Part shown: one piece after another, positions 1 through 12,630 of the stretch
Layout: each line of letters begins with the position of its first letter
Position numbering within the stretch: the first letter of the stretch is position 1
Assembly (NCBI RefSeq): GCF_026343335.1
Contig: NZ_JAPELX010000001.1
Span: 1,550,001 to 1,614,000 of the forward strand
DNA from: Streptomyces sp. NBC_00078
GTDB taxonomy: Bacteria; Actinomycetota; Actinomycetes; Streptomycetales; Streptomycetaceae
DNA length: 64,000 nucleotides
Direction of reading: 5' to 3'
Notes under the pieces: model-generated
Databases searched by the model: none
The model's input: only the letters and a program-made list of their open reading frames with translations
Told to the model about the DNA's origin: nothing
Program-made: the position numbers and the translations under genes

Positions 1-500
1 ATGAAGAGCGGGACGTTGATCTGGTGACCGGTCTCCAGGGTGGCGGGCTTGGTGCCGCCGGTGGAGCGGTCGCCCTGCAGGCCCGGCTCGGTCTCCTGGA
101 CGACGAGTTCGACGGCAGCCGGCAACTCGACGAAGAGCACTTCGCCCTCGTGCTGCGCGACGGTGGCCGTGAAGCCCTCGATGAGGAAGTTGGCGGCGTC
201 GCCGACGGCCTTGCGGTCGACCATGAGCTGGTCGTACGTCTCCATGTCCATGAAGACGAAGTACTCGCCGTCCATGTACGAGAACTGCATGTCGCGCTTG
301 TCGACAGTGGCCGTCTCGACCTTGACGCCGGCGTTGAAGGTCTTGTCGACGACCTTGCCGGAGAGCACGTTCTTGAGCTTGGTGCGCACGAAGGCCGGGC
401 CCTTGCCGGGCTTGACGTGCTGGAACTCGACGACGGACCAGAGCTGGCCGCCTTCGAGCTTGAGCACAAGGCCGTTCTTGAGGTCGTTCGTGGAAGCCAC
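1..500 (-). CDS. efp: Elongation factor P, C-terminal end outside window
   Basis: EF-P binds the ribosome between P and E sites and relieves stalling at polyproline stretches. About 166 residues are visible, starting [10 protein letters not shown]; the last ~20 residues of a normal ~188-residue EF-P lie beyond the window edge. The start is GTG at 500, preceded on the minus strand by an AGGAG ribosome site about 9 bases away. The tip of domain I carries the loop PGKGPA (residues 31-36); Lys33 is the position modified in other bacteria, and this loop form is typical of actinobacterial EF-P, which in studied cases works unmodified (family knowledge). The gene lies downstream of the peptidase-fold gene in the same direction, a common pairing. 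Confidence 0.97.
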   Translation of the reverse strand, partial: MASTNDLKNGLVLKLEGGQLWSVVEFQHVKPGKGPAFVRTKLKNVLSGKVVDKTFNAGVKVETATVDKRDMQFSYMDGEYFVFMDMETYDQLMVDRKAVGDAANFLIEGFTATVAQHEGEVLFVELPAAVELVVQETEPGLQGDRSTGGTKPATLETGHQINVPLF

Positions 501-559
501 GGTTGCGGAATCTCCTGGACTGACGTGGACGACCCCGGCGCACGCGCGTAGCCGACAAG

Positions 560-1666
560 CTAGAGCGCGAGCAGCTCCTTGGTCGTGATGGTGAGTAGCT
601 CGGGTCCGCCGTCCGCCTCAGGGCGAACGACGAGCGTGTCATCGATCCGGACACCGCCCCGGCCCGGGAGGTGGACCCCCGGTTCGACGGTGACCGGCAC
701 GCAGGCGTCCAGTTTACCCATGGCCGCAGGGGCCAGCTGCGGGTCCTCGTCGATTTCGAGCCCCACACCGTGCCCCGTCAGCGCCGTCAGCCCTTCCGCG
801 TAGCCCGCGGAGTCCAGCACCTGACGTGCGGCGCGGTCCACATCGCGGCAGGCCGCACCCGGCGCCAGCGACTCCCGTCCGGCACGCTGAGCGGCGAAGA
901 CCAGGTCGTACAGCTCGATCTGCCAGTCCGCGGGGGACGTGCCGATGACGAAGGTACGGCCGATCTCGCAGCGGTAGCCGCGGTATGCGGCGCCCAGACA
1001 GACGGAGAGGAAGTCGCCCTCTTCGACGCGGCGGTCGGTGGGCCGGTGCGCGCGTCTGCCGGCGTTGGGGCCGGTGCCCACGGAGGTCGGGAAGGCGGGG
1101 CCGTCGGCGCCGTGGTCGACGAGGCGGCGCTCCAGTTCGAGGGCGAGATGGCGTTCGGTGCGGCCGACCAGGATGGACTCCAGGAGTTCACCGAGAGCCT
1201 GGTCGGCGATTTCGGCGCCGATGCGGAGGCAGGAGATCTCCTCCTCGTCCTTGACCACTCTGAGCTGTTCGACCGCGCCACCGAGGTCGGCCAGGCGCAG
1301 CCGCGGGACCACCGAGCGGATCTCCCGGTGCCGGGCCACGGTGAGGTGGTGTTCCTCCACGGCGAGGGTGTCGGCGCGTTGGGCCTCGGCGAGATCGGCG
1401 GCGGCGACGGCGGGATCGCCCGCACTGCCGGGCAGGGCCTGCACGCGCAGCGAATCGTCCGGTCGTCCCTGCGGGGGTCTCTCGTCCGGTGGGCCGGCGC
1501 ACAGGAGAAGGTCCTCGGTCTTGCCCAGGAGCAGGACGGCGCCCTGTGGGGCGGCGCCCGCGAGGTAGCGGACGTTGGCGGGGCGGGAGATCAGCGCGGC
1601 CTGGCTGCCGCCGGCCTTGCAGCGTTCCCTCAGCCTTGCTCGGCGGACTGCGTACACCTCTGACAT
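560..1666 (-). CDS. M24-family (aminopeptidase P-like) protein with altered metal ligands
   Basis: The 368-residue product has the two-domain layout of Xaa-Pro aminopeptidases: a creatinase-like N-terminal domain (about 1-140) and a pita-bread catalytic fold (about 150-368). The ATG at 1666 was chosen because the [11 protein letters not shown] start fits the family; the reading frame stays open far upstream but becomes low-complexity. The usual five metal ligands are Asp, Asp, His, Glu, Glu. Here the aligned positions read Cys223, Glu234, His299, Glu328 and Asp342, so only two are unchanged. It may be a weak, differently metallated or inactive member. It lies 59 bp upstream of efp and is probably co-transcribed with it. 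Fold assignment is firm; catalytic activity is doubtful. Confidence 0.88.
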   Translation of the reverse strand: MSEVYAVRRARLRERCKAGGSQAALISRPANVRYLAGAAPQGAVLLLGKTEDLLLCAGPPDERPPQGRPDDSLRVQALPGSAGDPAVAAADLAEAQRADTLAVEEHHLTVARHREIRSVVPRLRLADLGGAVEQLRVVKDEEEISCLRIGAEIADQALGELLESILVGRTERHLALELERRLVDHGADGPAFPTSVGTGPNAGRRAHRPTDRRVEEGDFLSVCLGAAYRGYRCEIGRTFVIGTSPADWQIELYDLVFAAQRAGRESLAPGAACRDVDRAARQVLDSAGYAEGLTALTGHGVGLEIDEDPQLAPAAMGKLDACVPVTVEPGVHLPGRGGVRIDDTLVVRPEADGGPELLTITTKELLAL

Positions 1667-1859
1667 GACACGAGCGTAGGAGCGGTGGGTGATTTGTGCC
1701 GGTTGGGGTGCCGATTGGGGGATGGGGGTGCCGATTCCTGTCGTGTGCGAGGTGCGGGCCGACGGGGCTGATCGCGGTGGGGGTTCGAGCGCGCCCCGGC
1801 GGCGCTGCCGCATGCCTGGGCGGCCTCGCGCCCCGCAAAGCCGGTCAGCCTCCCGGTGG

Positions 1860-2690
1860 CTACCAGTTCGGCGGACTGGCGATGGACCGTGCCAGTACGT
1901 CGTCCAGGACCCTCGCCGTCTGGGGGACGTCCAGCTGGGAGTTGTCGATGATCGGCAGGCCCGAGCCGTACCAGCCCGCCATACGGCCGTGTATGCGGGC
2001 CACCTCCTCGTCGGTGAGGCGGCGGTTGCCGGAGCGTTCCGCGTTGCGTTCCAGGACGATCTCCAGGCCGGGGAGGAGGACGACCGGGAGCAGGCCGGGG
2101 CCCACGTGGCGCTTCCAGCCGCCGAGGCCGACAACCGGACGGTCCGGGAACACGGCGTCGTCGAGGATGCAGGAGATGTTGTTGGCCAGGAAGTTGCGGG
2201 CGGCGAAGCCGCAGGTGCGGCGGGCCAGGCGGTACTGCGCCTCCGAGCCGTCGTTCCACCCCGACTGCGGATCGGCGAAGCCCGAGCGGACCCATTCGCG
2301 TACGTCGTCGAGGCTGATGTGGGCGGTGGGGACCCGGCGGTGGTCCGCCCAGCACTTGGCGACGCTCGTCTTGCCGGCACCCGCGGGGCCGATCAGCAGC
2401 ACCGCGAGGGTCGTGCTGGTCGCGTCCGGCACCGTGGTGGCGGGCGGTGCGCTGGGCATGGCGACCGGGCCGCCGGGCGGCAGCGGGACATGGCCGGTGG
2501 TGTCCGGGGCGGGCGGGGCCGGCGCCGGAGGCACCTGGGGGTAGCCCGGCGCAGGGGGCACGGGGGCGGCGCCATGGTGCGGAGCCGCCTGCTGCTGGCC
2601 CGGCTGGTGTGCGGCCGGCGACCAGCCTGCGGCCGGTCCGTGCCCCGGCTGATGGGGCGGCGGCAGCGGAGAACCCACTGCATGCTGCAT
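1860..2690 (-). CDS. P-loop kinase-like ATP-binding protein with proline-rich N-terminus
   Basis: This 276-residue protein begins with about 90 residues rich in Pro, Ala, Gly and Gln, which look disordered. A P-loop domain follows, with Walker A GPAGAGKTS at 101-109. Sequence after the P-loop (SLDDVREWVRSG, then ILDDAVFPDRP) resembles the AAA_33/polynucleotide-kinase and zeta-toxin type of small phosphotransferase rather than an AAA+ motor. The substrate cannot be told from sequence. The ATG at 2690 has GGAG nine bases upstream. It lies downstream of the aroB terminator and so is probably a separate unit. No toxin-antitoxin partner is adjacent. Confidence 0.8.
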   Translation of the reverse strand: MQHAVGSPLPPPHQPGHGPAAGWSPAAHQPGQQQAAPHHGAAPVPPAPGYPQVPPAPAPPAPDTTGHVPLPPGGPVAMPSAPPATTVPDATSTTLAVLLIGPAGAGKTSVAKCWADHRRVPTAHISLDDVREWVRSGFADPQSGWNDGSEAQYRLARRTCGFAARNFLANNISCILDDAVFPDRPVVGLGGWKRHVGPGLLPVVLLPGLEIVLERNAERSGNRRLTDEEVARIHGRMAGWYGSGLPIIDNSQLDVPQTARVLDDVLARSIASPPNW

Positions 2691-2763
2691 CCGGTGCCAC
2701 TCCGTCTCGTACAGGCAATTGGCGCTGGCAGCGGGCGCGAGGCCCGCTCCCTACCGAACGGTA

Positions 2764-2801
2764 CCGTCCCCGGCCGCCGTTTGGTGAACGGCCGGGGACG
2801 G
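2764..2801 (-). terminator. Hairpin terminator downstream of aroB
   Basis: A perfect 13-bp inverted repeat (arms 2764-2776 and 2789-2801) with a 12-base loop lies between the aroB stop and the start of the kinase-like gene. It has no long U run, which is normal for Streptomyces hairpins. It would end the mltG-aroE-aroC-aroK-aroB transcript. Confidence 0.7.
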
Positions 2802-2854
2802 CCCGAAGTGCCCATGCCTGCAAGGCAAATCGGACGGATCGCGCTCCGCCGGAC

Positions 2855-5642
<2,788 letters not shown>

Positions 5643-5811
5643 CGGTGCTCCTCAGTGCTCGCGCCCCGGTACTGCCCTGCGTACGCACGTCCTCGCGTAC
5701 GTCGACGGCTCGACCAGGTGCGCGGCCCTGGCCCGCCACCCTCGATCCTCCCACGTCCGGCAGGCGGCATCGGTCCGAGTCCGGCAGACGGACGTGGGAG
5801 GAGCGGACCGA

Positions 5812-6630
5812 TCAGTCCCGCAGGGCGGCGGCCTCGCGCATCGCGGCCAGCGGGGAACGCGCGTCGCCTGTGAACTGGCGGAACTGGAAGACCGCCTGGT
5901 GCACCAACAGGTCGAGGCCGCCGAGGACGTGCCCTCCCTGCGCTTCCCAGGCCGCGGCGAGGGGAGTGGGCCACGGGTCGTAGAGAACGTCGAAGAGGGT
6001 GCCGATGTGCGCAGGCAGCTCCGCGGCCAGCGCGTCGGTGCCCCCGGCGGGCGTCGTGGAGATCACCAGGGGTGCCTCGAAGGCCCGGGCCGCATCGGTC
6101 CAGTCGGCCGGGCGTACCTGGACTCCGAGCCGCTCGCCCCACTGCCGCATCTCGTCGGCGCGCCGCTTGCTGCGCACGTAGACGGTGACCTCGCCCGTGC
6201 AGATCCGGGCGAGCGCCGCGAGGGCGGAGGAGGCGGTGGCGCCGGCACCCAGGATCGCCGCCGACTCGGTCTTCTCCACTCCGCGCTCGTGCAGCGCGGC
6301 GACCAGTCCGGGGATGTCGGTGTTGTCGCCGGTCTTGCTCCCGTCGGGCCGGAGGACCACCGTGTTCACGGCCTCCACGGAGGCCGCCGTGTCGGTGATC
6401 TCGTCGAGCAGCGGGATCACGGCACGCTTCAGCGGCATCGTCAGGGACAGCCCGGCCCACTCGGGACCGAGCTGTGCGAGGAACCCGGGCAGCGCGTCCT
6501 CGTCGATCTCGAACCTGTCGTACGACCAGCCCTCCAGGCCGAGTGCCCGGTATCCCGCGGTGTGCAACCGCGGGGACAGCGAGTGGGCGATGGGCGAGCC
6601 GAGCACGGCCGCCCTGCGGGTCGTCGTCAT
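5812..6630 (-). CDS. aroE: Shikimate dehydrogenase
   Basis: AroE reduces 3-dehydroshikimate to shikimate with NADPH. The 272-residue protein shows the shikimate-binding N-terminus (GSPIAHSLSP), the catalytic Lys in TMPLKRAV, the paired Asp in GDNTDIPG and a Rossmann glycine motif GAGATASSA. The frame is open far upstream, but the ATG at 6630 begins the normal N-terminus and overlaps the mltG stop by one base (TGATG), which implies coupling to mltG. Aromatic synthesis and a cell-wall enzyme are thus joined in one transcript; the same arrangement is seen across actinomycetes. Confidence 0.96.
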   Translation of the reverse strand: MTTTRRAAVLGSPIAHSLSPRLHTAGYRALGLEGWSYDRFEIDEDALPGFLAQLGPEWAGLSLTMPLKRAVIPLLDEITDTAASVEAVNTVVLRPDGSKTGDNTDIPGLVAALHERGVEKTESAAILGAGATASSALAALARICTGEVTVYVRSKRRADEMRQWGERLGVQVRPADWTDAARAFEAPLVISTTPAGGTDALAAELPAHIGTLFDVLYDPWPTPLAAAWEAQGGHVLGGLDLLVHQAVFQFRQFTGDARSPLAAMREAAALRD

Positions 6631-8333
6631 CAGCCCTTTTTCCTCGACGCGTTGAACTCGTCGACCAGCTTGTTGTGCTCGGCGAGCGTCTTCGTGAACT
6701 TGCTGGTCTTGCCGTCCAGCGAGATGAAGTAGTACCAGCCGTCGTGCGTCGGTGCGAGCGCGCCCTTGAGCGCGTCCGCACCGGGATTGTCGATGGGCCC
6801 GGGGGGCAGGCCCTTGATGTAGTACGTGTTGTAGGGGTTGTTGTACTTCCGCAGCTCGGCGATGCTCAGGTCGATCTTGCTCTGGTTCTTCACGTAGTTG
6901 TACGTGGAGTCGAACTCGAGCGAGCCGTAGGTCTCGGGGTTCCCGGGCTTGAGGCGGTTGAAGACGACCTCGGCCATCTTGCGGAAGTCGTCGTGGCTCG
7001 TGCCCTCGGCCTGCACCAGGCTCGCCACGGTGAGCAGCTGCCAGGGGCTGTCGAGTCCCAGGCTCTTCGCCTTCTTGACGAGGCCGAGCTCCTCGTATGT
7101 GTCGTTGGCCCGGGAGACCATCTCCTTCAGGACCGTCTCGGGCTTCTGCCCCTTCGTGGCCGCGTAGCTGGAGGGGTAGAGGAACCCTTCCAGCGGGTCC
7201 TTCAGGTTCGGGTGTTCCAGCGCCCAGCCGGGCAGGCCGAGTTTCTTGTAGTCCTTCTTCGCGATCTTCGCGGTGGTGCCCTCGGCGACTCCGAGCCGCG
7301 TGTCGATCAGCTTGTAGACAGCCGTGTTGCGATAGCCCTCGGCGATGATCAGGTTGCTGCGGCTCTTGTTGCTGAGCATCAGTTCGACCGCGCTCGCGGC
7401 CGACATTTGCTTCTGCAGGGTGTAGACGCCGTCCTGGATCTTCTTGCCGTCGGGATTCGACTGCTGCGCGGAGACAAACGCGTCGACGCTCTCGACGACG
7501 CCCGCTTCCTTGAGCTTCTGGCCGATCACATAACCGCCGGCACCCTTGGGGATGACGACGGTGACCTGTGCGCCGTCGCCGTCGCCCGCATAGTCGGGTG
7601 CCGCGCCGAAACGGTCCTTGTAGAACTGGTAGCCGAAATAGCCGACCCCGCCGACGCCTCCGGCGAAGACCACCACCAGTACCAGGCAGGCACATCCGCT
7701 GCGACGTTTCTTCGGTTTCTTGCCGCCGCGGTTCTTGCGGTCGGCCCGGGGGTCGTCACCCTCGTCCTCGTCTTCGTTCCCGCCCGCGAAGAAGGCATGC
7801 TCGCCCTGGTCGGGGCCGGGGTCCCAGTCGGTCCGCGGCTCGGGTTCGGCCTGCCTGCGGCTGGGCGGCTCAGGGGGCGGGTAGGCGTCGGGCGCGTTGT
7901 AGTAGTCGGGCTGGTCCGCGGCGTACGCGGCGGCCTGCTGGCCGTACGGGTCCGAGGGGTCCGTGTATGGGACATGCGTGTGCGTGCCAGTGCCCCAGCT
8001 GCCCTGGTCGTACGACTGCTGGGTCTGGTCGTAGCCCTGCTGCCCCTGGTCGTAGCCCTGCTGCCCCTGGTCGTAACCCTGCTGACCCTGACCGGCGTAG
8101 TACTGCTGGTCGTAGCCCTGATACTGCTGCGCCTGCCCGTAGGAGGACTGCCCGCCGTCGCCCCAGTCACCGTAGTGCTGCTGCTGCGGCTGCTCCGGAT
8201 AGTGCTGTGGCTGGCCGCCGTAGGGGGACTGCCGGCCCACCTGGGCCTGCTGTCCGCCCCACCCGTCGTCCCCGTGCAACGGGTCCTCCGGGTGCCACGG
8301 TTCGGGGCCTTGGCCCCGGCCATACTCAGTCAT
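6630..8333 (-). CDS. mltG: Endolytic murein transglycosylase MltG (YceG-like)
   Basis: MltG cleaves nascent glycan strands and is thought to set peptidoglycan chain length. This 567-residue protein has a long cytoplasmic N-terminus (1-200) rich in Gln, Tyr and Gly, containing a GYDQGQQ heptad repeated about four times (residues 78-107). A basic stretch and one membrane span (about 213-236) follow, then the extracellular YceG domain. The catalytic Glu is Glu443 in ASLVQAEG, and the family sequence LPPGPIDNPG is near the C-terminus. The Q/Y-rich tail is far longer than in E. coli MltG (about 340 residues in total) and may be a docking region in the cytoplasm; that is inference. Confidence 0.95.
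   Translation of the reverse strand: MTEYGRGQGPEPWHPEDPLHGDDGWGGQQAQVGRQSPYGGQPQHYPEQPQQQHYGDWGDGGQSSYGQAQQYQGYDQQYYAGQGQQGYDQGQQGYDQGQQGYDQTQQSYDQGSWGTGTHTHVPYTDPSDPYGQQAAAYAADQPDYYNAPDAYPPPEPPSRRQAEPEPRTDWDPGPDQGEHAFFAGGNEDEDEGDDPRADRKNRGGKKPKKRRSGCACLVLVVVFAGGVGGVGYFGYQFYKDRFGAAPDYAGDGDGAQVTVVIPKGAGGYVIGQKLKEAGVVESVDAFVSAQQSNPDGKKIQDGVYTLQKQMSAASAVELMLSNKSRSNLIIAEGYRNTAVYKLIDTRLGVAEGTTAKIAKKDYKKLGLPGWALEHPNLKDPLEGFLYPSSYAATKGQKPETVLKEMVSRANDTYEELGLVKKAKSLGLDSPWQLLTVASLVQAEGTSHDDFRKMAEVVFNRLKPGNPETYGSLEFDSTYNYVKNQSKIDLSIAELRKYNNPYNTYYIKGLPPGPIDNPGADALKGALAPTHDGWYYFISLDGKTSKFTKTLAEHNKLVDEFNASRKKG
8006..8093 (-). repeat. 21-bp tandem repeat inside mltG
   Basis: About four copies of a 21-bp unit encode the GYDQGQQ heptad in the cytoplasmic tail of MltG. 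The unit is a multiple of three, so copy-number change would keep the frame and vary tail length. Confidence 0.8.
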
Positions 8334-8455
8334 CGATCCCCTAGAGCCGCGAGGCGGCAGTTACGCGGCTTCTGGCCAGGTTTCCGTCCCGCCTCTTGCT
8401 GTGCAGCCGCTGTTCGAACAGCGGCGCAGTCGCGCGGAACGTTACCGTATCGCGA

Positions 8456-8920
8456 TCAGATGACCACTTCGACGCCCTCGCCGGGTGCTTTACCTGACAC
8501 CCGTTCGGATTCGAGGGCCTGCTGGAGGATGATCACAGCGGCGGCCTGGTCGATGACGGAGCGGCCCTTCTTCGCCTTCACGCCCGAGGCGCGCAGTCCC
8601 TGACTGGCCGTCACCGTGGTCATCCGCTCGTCGACGAGCCGGACGGGGATGGGGGCGATGCCCTTGGCGAGCTCCTGGGCGAAGCCACGAACCTTCACCG
8701 CGGCGGGGCCCTCGCCCCCCTTGAGAGAGCGAGGGAGGCCGACGACCACCTCGATCGGCTCGTACTCCTCGACGATGCGCTTGAGCCGACGGTGAGCTGC
8801 GGGAACGTCCCGGCCGGGGACGGTTTCGACCGGGGTGGCGAGGATCCCGTCGGGGTCGCACGAGGCGACCCCGATCCGGGCGTCCCCGACGTCGATCGCG
8901 AGTCGACGGCCTCTGCGCAT
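8456..8920 (-). CDS. ruvX: RuvX/YqgF, RNase H-fold nuclease-like protein
   Basis: The 154-residue product is of normal length for the YqgF/RuvX family. Members have been described as Holliday-junction resolvase-like proteins and, in E. coli, as acting on the 5' end of pre-16S rRNA. Conserved acidic positions are visible: the first strand motif DVGDARIGVA, then VVGLPRSLKGG and LVDERMTTVTA. The ATG at 8920 is 10 bp from the alaS stop, so alaS and ruvX are likely one operon, an arrangement shared by many bacteria. A 122-bp gap separates it from mltG. Confidence 0.95.
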   Translation of the reverse strand: MRRGRRLAIDVGDARIGVASCDPDGILATPVETVPGRDVPAAHRRLKRIVEEYEPIEVVVGLPRSLKGGEGPAAVKVRGFAQELAKGIAPIPVRLVDERMTTVTASQGLRASGVKAKKGRSVIDQAAAVIILQQALESERVSGKAPGEGVEVVI

Positions 8921-8930
8921 CTCTTCGGCC

Positions 8931-11603
8931 CTACTTCGCCGTCTCGGTCACAAGACGCTCCACCGCGTCCACCGCGTCACCGATCGCGGCCGGGTTCTGG
9001 CCGCCGCCCTGAGCGACGTCCGGCTTGCCGCCACCGCCGCCGCCGAGGGCCTTGGCTGCCGTACGGACCAGGTCGCCGGCCTTGAGACCGCGCTCACGGG
9101 CGGGGTCGTTGGTGGCGATGACGGTGAGGGGCTTGCCGTTGTTGACCGTGAACAGGGCCACCACCGCGGGCCGTCCACCTTGAATGCGGCCGCGCACGTC
9201 GAGGACCAGCCTGCGCAGGTCGTCGGGGGTCGTACCGTCCGGGACCTGGCCGGTGACGACGGCGACGCCGCGAACGTCCTTGGCGGACTCGGCCAGACCG
9301 GCGGCGGCCTGGAGCACCTTCTCGGCGCGGAACTTCTCGATCTCCTTCTCGGCGTCCTTCAGCTTGCCGAGCATCGCGGAGACCTTCTCGGGCAGCTCGG
9401 CCGGACGGCCCTTGAGCAGCTCGGTCAGCTGGTTGACCACCGTGTGCTCGCGGGCGAGGAAGTTGTAGGCGTCGACACCGACGAGCGCTTCGATACGGCG
9501 GACACCCGAGCCGATCGACGATTCGCCGAGCAGCTTCACCAGGCCCAGCTGGGCGGTGTTGTGCACGTGCGTGCCGCCGCACAGCTCCTTGGAGAAGTCG
9601 CCGATGGTCACGACGCGGACGCGCTCGCCGTACTTCTCGCCGAACTCGGCGATGGCGCCCTGCTTCTTGGCCTCGTCGATGCCCATGACGTCGGCGCGGA
9701 CGTCGAGGTCGCGGGCGAGCACCTCGTTGATCTTCTGCTCGACGTCGCTCATCACGGCCGTGGGAACGGCGGACGGGGAGCCGAAGTCGAAGCGGAAGCG
9801 GCCGGGCTGGTTCTCGGAACCGGCCTGCGCGGCCGTCGGGCCGAGGGCGTCACGCAGGGCCTGGTGGGTGAGGTGCGTGGCGGAGTGGGCGCGGGCGATG
9901 GCCTTGCGGCGGCGCTGGTCGATGGAGGCCTGGGCCTTCGCGCCGACCGTGACCTCGCCGACCTGGACGACTCCCTTGTGGACGTAGACGCCGGGGACCG
10001 GCTTCTGGCAGTCGCGGATCTCGATGACGGCACCGGTGTCGACCTTGATGCGGCCTGTGTCGCCGATCTGGCCGCCGCCCTCGGCGTAGAACGGGGTGCG
10101 GTCGAGGACGATCTCGACCTCGTCGCCCTCGGTGGCGGCCGGGGAGGAGGCGCCGTGGACCAGGATGCCGACGATCGTCGACTCGGTCTCGGTGTCGGTG
10201 TAGCCGAGGAAGTCCGTCTCGCCGGCCTTGTCGGCGATCTCGCGGTAGGCGCCGGTGCCGGCGTGGCCGGTCTTCTTTGCCTGGGCGTCGGCCTTGGCGC
10301 GCTCCCGCTGCTCCTTCATCAGCCGCCGGAAGCCGTCCTCGTCCACCGAGAGGCCCTGCTCAGCGGCCATCTCCAGGGTGAGGTCGATCGGGAAGCCCCA
10401 GGTGTCGTGGAGCAGGAACGCCTTGTCGCCGGGCAGGACCTCGGAGCCGGAGGCCTTGGTCTCGGTGACGGCGGTGTCGAGGATGTTGGTGCCGGCCTTC
10501 AGCGTCTTGAGGAAGGCGTTCTCCTCGGCGACGGCGACCTTCTCGATGCGCTCGCGGTCGGTGACCAGCTCGGGGTACTGCCGGCCCATCATGCCGATCA
10601 CGGTGTCGATGAGGTCCAGGACGACCGGGCCGGTGGCGCCGAGCAGGCGCATGTTGCGGATGGCACGGCGCATGATGCGGCGCAGCACGTAGCCGCGGCC
10701 CTCGTTGCCCGGTGTCACTCCGTCGCCGATGAGCATCACCGACGTGCGCATGTGGTCGGTGACCACACGCAGGGAGACGTCCGAGGCGTGCGCGTCGCCG
10801 TACTCGACACCGGTCAGCTCGGTGGCCTTCTTGATGACGGCCATCGAGGTGTCGATCTCGTACATGTTCTGCACGCCCTGCAGAATCATGGCGAGCCGCT
10901 CCAGGCCGAGGCCCGTGTCGATGTTCTTGCTCGGGAGCTCGCCGAGGATCTCGAAGTTGTCCTTGCCGATGCCCTCGCCGCGCTCGTACTGCATGAAGAC
11001 GAGGTTCCAGATCTCCACGTACCGCTCGTCGTTGACGGCGGGGCCGCCCTCGACGCCGAACTCGGGGCCGCGGTCGTAGTTGATCTCGGAACAGGGGCCG
11101 CAGGGGCCGGGGACGCCCATGGACCAGTAGTTGTCCTTCATGCCGAGGCGCTGGATGCGCTCCTTCGGCACGCCGACAACGTCGTGCCAGATGCGCTCGG
11201 CCTCGTCGTCGTCCTTGTAGACGGTGATCCAGAGCTTCTCCGGCTCCAGGCCGTAACCACCCTTGTCCTGGGGGCTGGTGAGCAGCTCCCAGGCGTACTT
11301 GATGGCGCCTTCCTTGAAGTAGTCGCCGAAGGAGAAGTTGCCGCACATCTGGAAGAAGGTGCCGTGCCGGGTGGTCTTGCCGACCTCTTCGATGTCGGGC
11401 GTGCGCACGCACTTCTGCACGCTGGTGGCGCGCGGGAAGGGCGGCTTGACCTCACCCAGGAAGTAGGGCTTGAAGGGCACCATGCCGGCGGGAACCAGGA
11501 GCAGAGTCGGGTCGTCCGCGATGAGCGACGCCGAAGGGACGACGGTGTGCCCGCGCTCCTCGAAGAAGCTCAGCCAGCGGCGGCGAATCTCGGCCGACTC
11601 CAT
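8931..11603 (-). CDS. alaS: Alanine--tRNA ligase
   Basis: AlaS charges tRNA-Ala in the cytoplasm. The 890-residue protein has all expected parts: the class II catalytic core (N-terminus [18 protein letters not shown] and motif 3 LGLERL), the editing domain with HSATH and the zinc-ligand stretch [11 protein letters not shown], and a C-terminal glycine-rich C-Ala domain with a GGGGGGKPD run. The ATG at 11603 overlaps the stop of the upstream small membrane protein gene by one base. Three genes (DUF948, the 119-residue protein, alaS) plus ruvX form one close-packed minus-strand unit. Confidence 0.98.
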   Translation of the reverse strand: MESAEIRRRWLSFFEERGHTVVPSASLIADDPTLLLVPAGMVPFKPYFLGEVKPPFPRATSVQKCVRTPDIEEVGKTTRHGTFFQMCGNFSFGDYFKEGAIKYAWELLTSPQDKGGYGLEPEKLWITVYKDDDEAERIWHDVVGVPKERIQRLGMKDNYWSMGVPGPCGPCSEINYDRGPEFGVEGGPAVNDERYVEIWNLVFMQYERGEGIGKDNFEILGELPSKNIDTGLGLERLAMILQGVQNMYEIDTSMAVIKKATELTGVEYGDAHASDVSLRVVTDHMRTSVMLIGDGVTPGNEGRGYVLRRIMRRAIRNMRLLGATGPVVLDLIDTVIGMMGRQYPELVTDRERIEKVAVAEENAFLKTLKAGTNILDTAVTETKASGSEVLPGDKAFLLHDTWGFPIDLTLEMAAEQGLSVDEDGFRRLMKEQRERAKADAQAKKTGHAGTGAYREIADKAGETDFLGYTDTETESTIVGILVHGASSPAATEGDEVEIVLDRTPFYAEGGGQIGDTGRIKVDTGAVIEIRDCQKPVPGVYVHKGVVQVGEVTVGAKAQASIDQRRRKAIARAHSATHLTHQALRDALGPTAAQAGSENQPGRFRFDFGSPSAVPTAVMSDVEQKINEVLARDLDVRADVMGIDEAKKQGAIAEFGEKYGERVRVVTIGDFSKELCGGTHVHNTAQLGLVKLLGESSIGSGVRRIEALVGVDAYNFLAREHTVVNQLTELLKGRPAELPEKVSAMLGKLKDAEKEIEKFRAEKVLQAAAGLAESAKDVRGVAVVTGQVPDGTTPDDLRRLVLDVRGRIQGGRPAVVALFTVNNGKPLTVIATNDPARERGLKAGDLVRTAAKALGGGGGGKPDVAQGGGQNPAAIGDAVDAVERLVTETAK

Positions 11604-11962
11604 CAGTGGTCCTCATTCCGGTTGTACGAGTACGTCTGGTACGTCGAGCCCTCGACGTACTTCGGGTTGTTGCGGTTCTCGATGGCGGCGTACCGCCGGG
11701 GTGCGGGGAGTTCGGGGTCGACGGAGGCGTTCAGCCCGAGCGCGTCGCCCAGTTCCTCCTCCCGCTGAGCCATGTTGTCGCGGACGTCGAGGGCGAAACC
11801 GACCGCGCGGTCCTTGATGCGGTGACCGGCCTCTAGCGCCTTGTTGGCCGCCGCGGCGGCGAGGTTCTCGGGGGTCAGCTGCTTCAGCTTGCGGTTGACC
11901 TTGGTTGTCGCCCACACGCCGGCGGCGACGCCCGTGGTGAACCAGAACGTACGGCGGAACAT
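11603..11962 (-). CDS. Small conserved membrane-associated protein (DUF6167-like)
   Basis: A 119-residue protein with an N-terminal hydrophobic segment ([14 protein letters not shown]) followed by a charged, probably helical body that ends in a Tyr/Asn-rich tail. The start [11 protein letters not shown] at 11962 fits the homologues I know from Streptomyces, where it always precedes alaS. Function is unknown. Its one-base overlap with alaS and its position after a DUF948 protein suggest that the two small proteins are co-expressed with alaS; no functional link to tRNA charging is evident. Confidence 0.82.
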   Translation of the reverse strand: MFRRTFWFTTGVAAGVWATTKVNRKLKQLTPENLAAAAANKALEAGHRIKDRAVGFALDVRDNMAQREEELGDALGLNASVDPELPAPRRYAAIENRNNPKYVEGSTYQTYSYNRNEDH

Positions 11963-11970
11963 CGGTTGAC

Positions 11971-12435
11971 TCAGTCCCTCTTTCCGCGGTTCTCGCGATC
12001 CTTGCGCTTCTCCCGCCGCGCGGCCGGGACCGTCCGGCCCACGATCACGGTACGCCGGGACTCCTTGGCGGGCACGTCGTCCCGGCGGGCTCCGAGGGCG
12101 CTGCGGACGCCGTAGCCGAAGGCGGCAACCTTGACCAGGGGGCCTCCGAAGGTGGAGGCGACGGTGGTCGAGAGCGCCGACGCGTTCGACGTGACCTCCT
12201 GGACGTCGGTCGCGATCGCGTCGACCCGGTCGATCTGGGTCTGCGCGGAGCGCACCGCCGAGGAGGCGTCGGCCAGCAGCGGAACGGCCTGGTCGGTCAC
12301 GTCCGCGACCAGCTTGGTGGTCGCCTTGAGCGTCTGGGCCACCCTCGCCAGTGCCACGGCGAGGAAGGAGACCAGGATCGCCCAGAAGACGGCCACCAGG
12401 ATCCCGGCCACCTCTCCACCGGACACCGCGTGCAC
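11971..12435 (-). CDS. DUF948 domain membrane protein
   Basis: A 154-residue protein with one N-terminal membrane span (about residues 10-32, VAGILVAVFWAILVSFLAVA). A long amphipathic helix rich in Ala, Thr and Val follows (LKATTKLVADVTDQ to SNASALSTTVAS), as in DUF948 proteins and methyl-accepting-type coiled coils, with a basic tail. The GTG at 12435 has a close GGGAG; a second GTG three codons later is equally possible. It is the first gene of the unit leading to alaS, so the promoter should lie in 12436-12620. Function is unknown. Confidence 0.85.
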   Translation of the reverse strand: MHAVSGGEVAGILVAVFWAILVSFLAVALARVAQTLKATTKLVADVTDQAVPLLADASSAVRSAQTQIDRVDAIATDVQEVTSNASALSTTVASTFGGPLVKVAAFGYGVRSALGARRDDVPAKESRRTVIVGRTVPAARREKRKDRENRGKRD

Positions 12436-12630
12436 CCGCTCCCTGAAACGTGCCTGAACATCGAGAAAAGTAGTGGGCCGAGCCTATCGCGCCGGGGATG
12501 GGGCTCCGCACCGGATTACCCCTCTGCGCGGCGCCACGTCGCGGGAAGCGGCGGTACGAACCGAATACGGCTCAGCACGCTCCGTGTTCCCTGCGGGATC
12601 GTCAGCGCGGCGCCGGCCGGGCGGACGGCG

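Noticed and set aside
8835..11768. 977-codon plus-strand frame opposite alaS
   Set aside because: It is an antisense shadow: the opposite strand encodes a full-length, motif-complete alanyl-tRNA synthetase. Long antisense frames are expected at this GC content.
11470..11817. Small plus-strand frame over the alaS start and the upstream small gene
   Set aside because: Antisense shadow of two coupled minus-strand genes.
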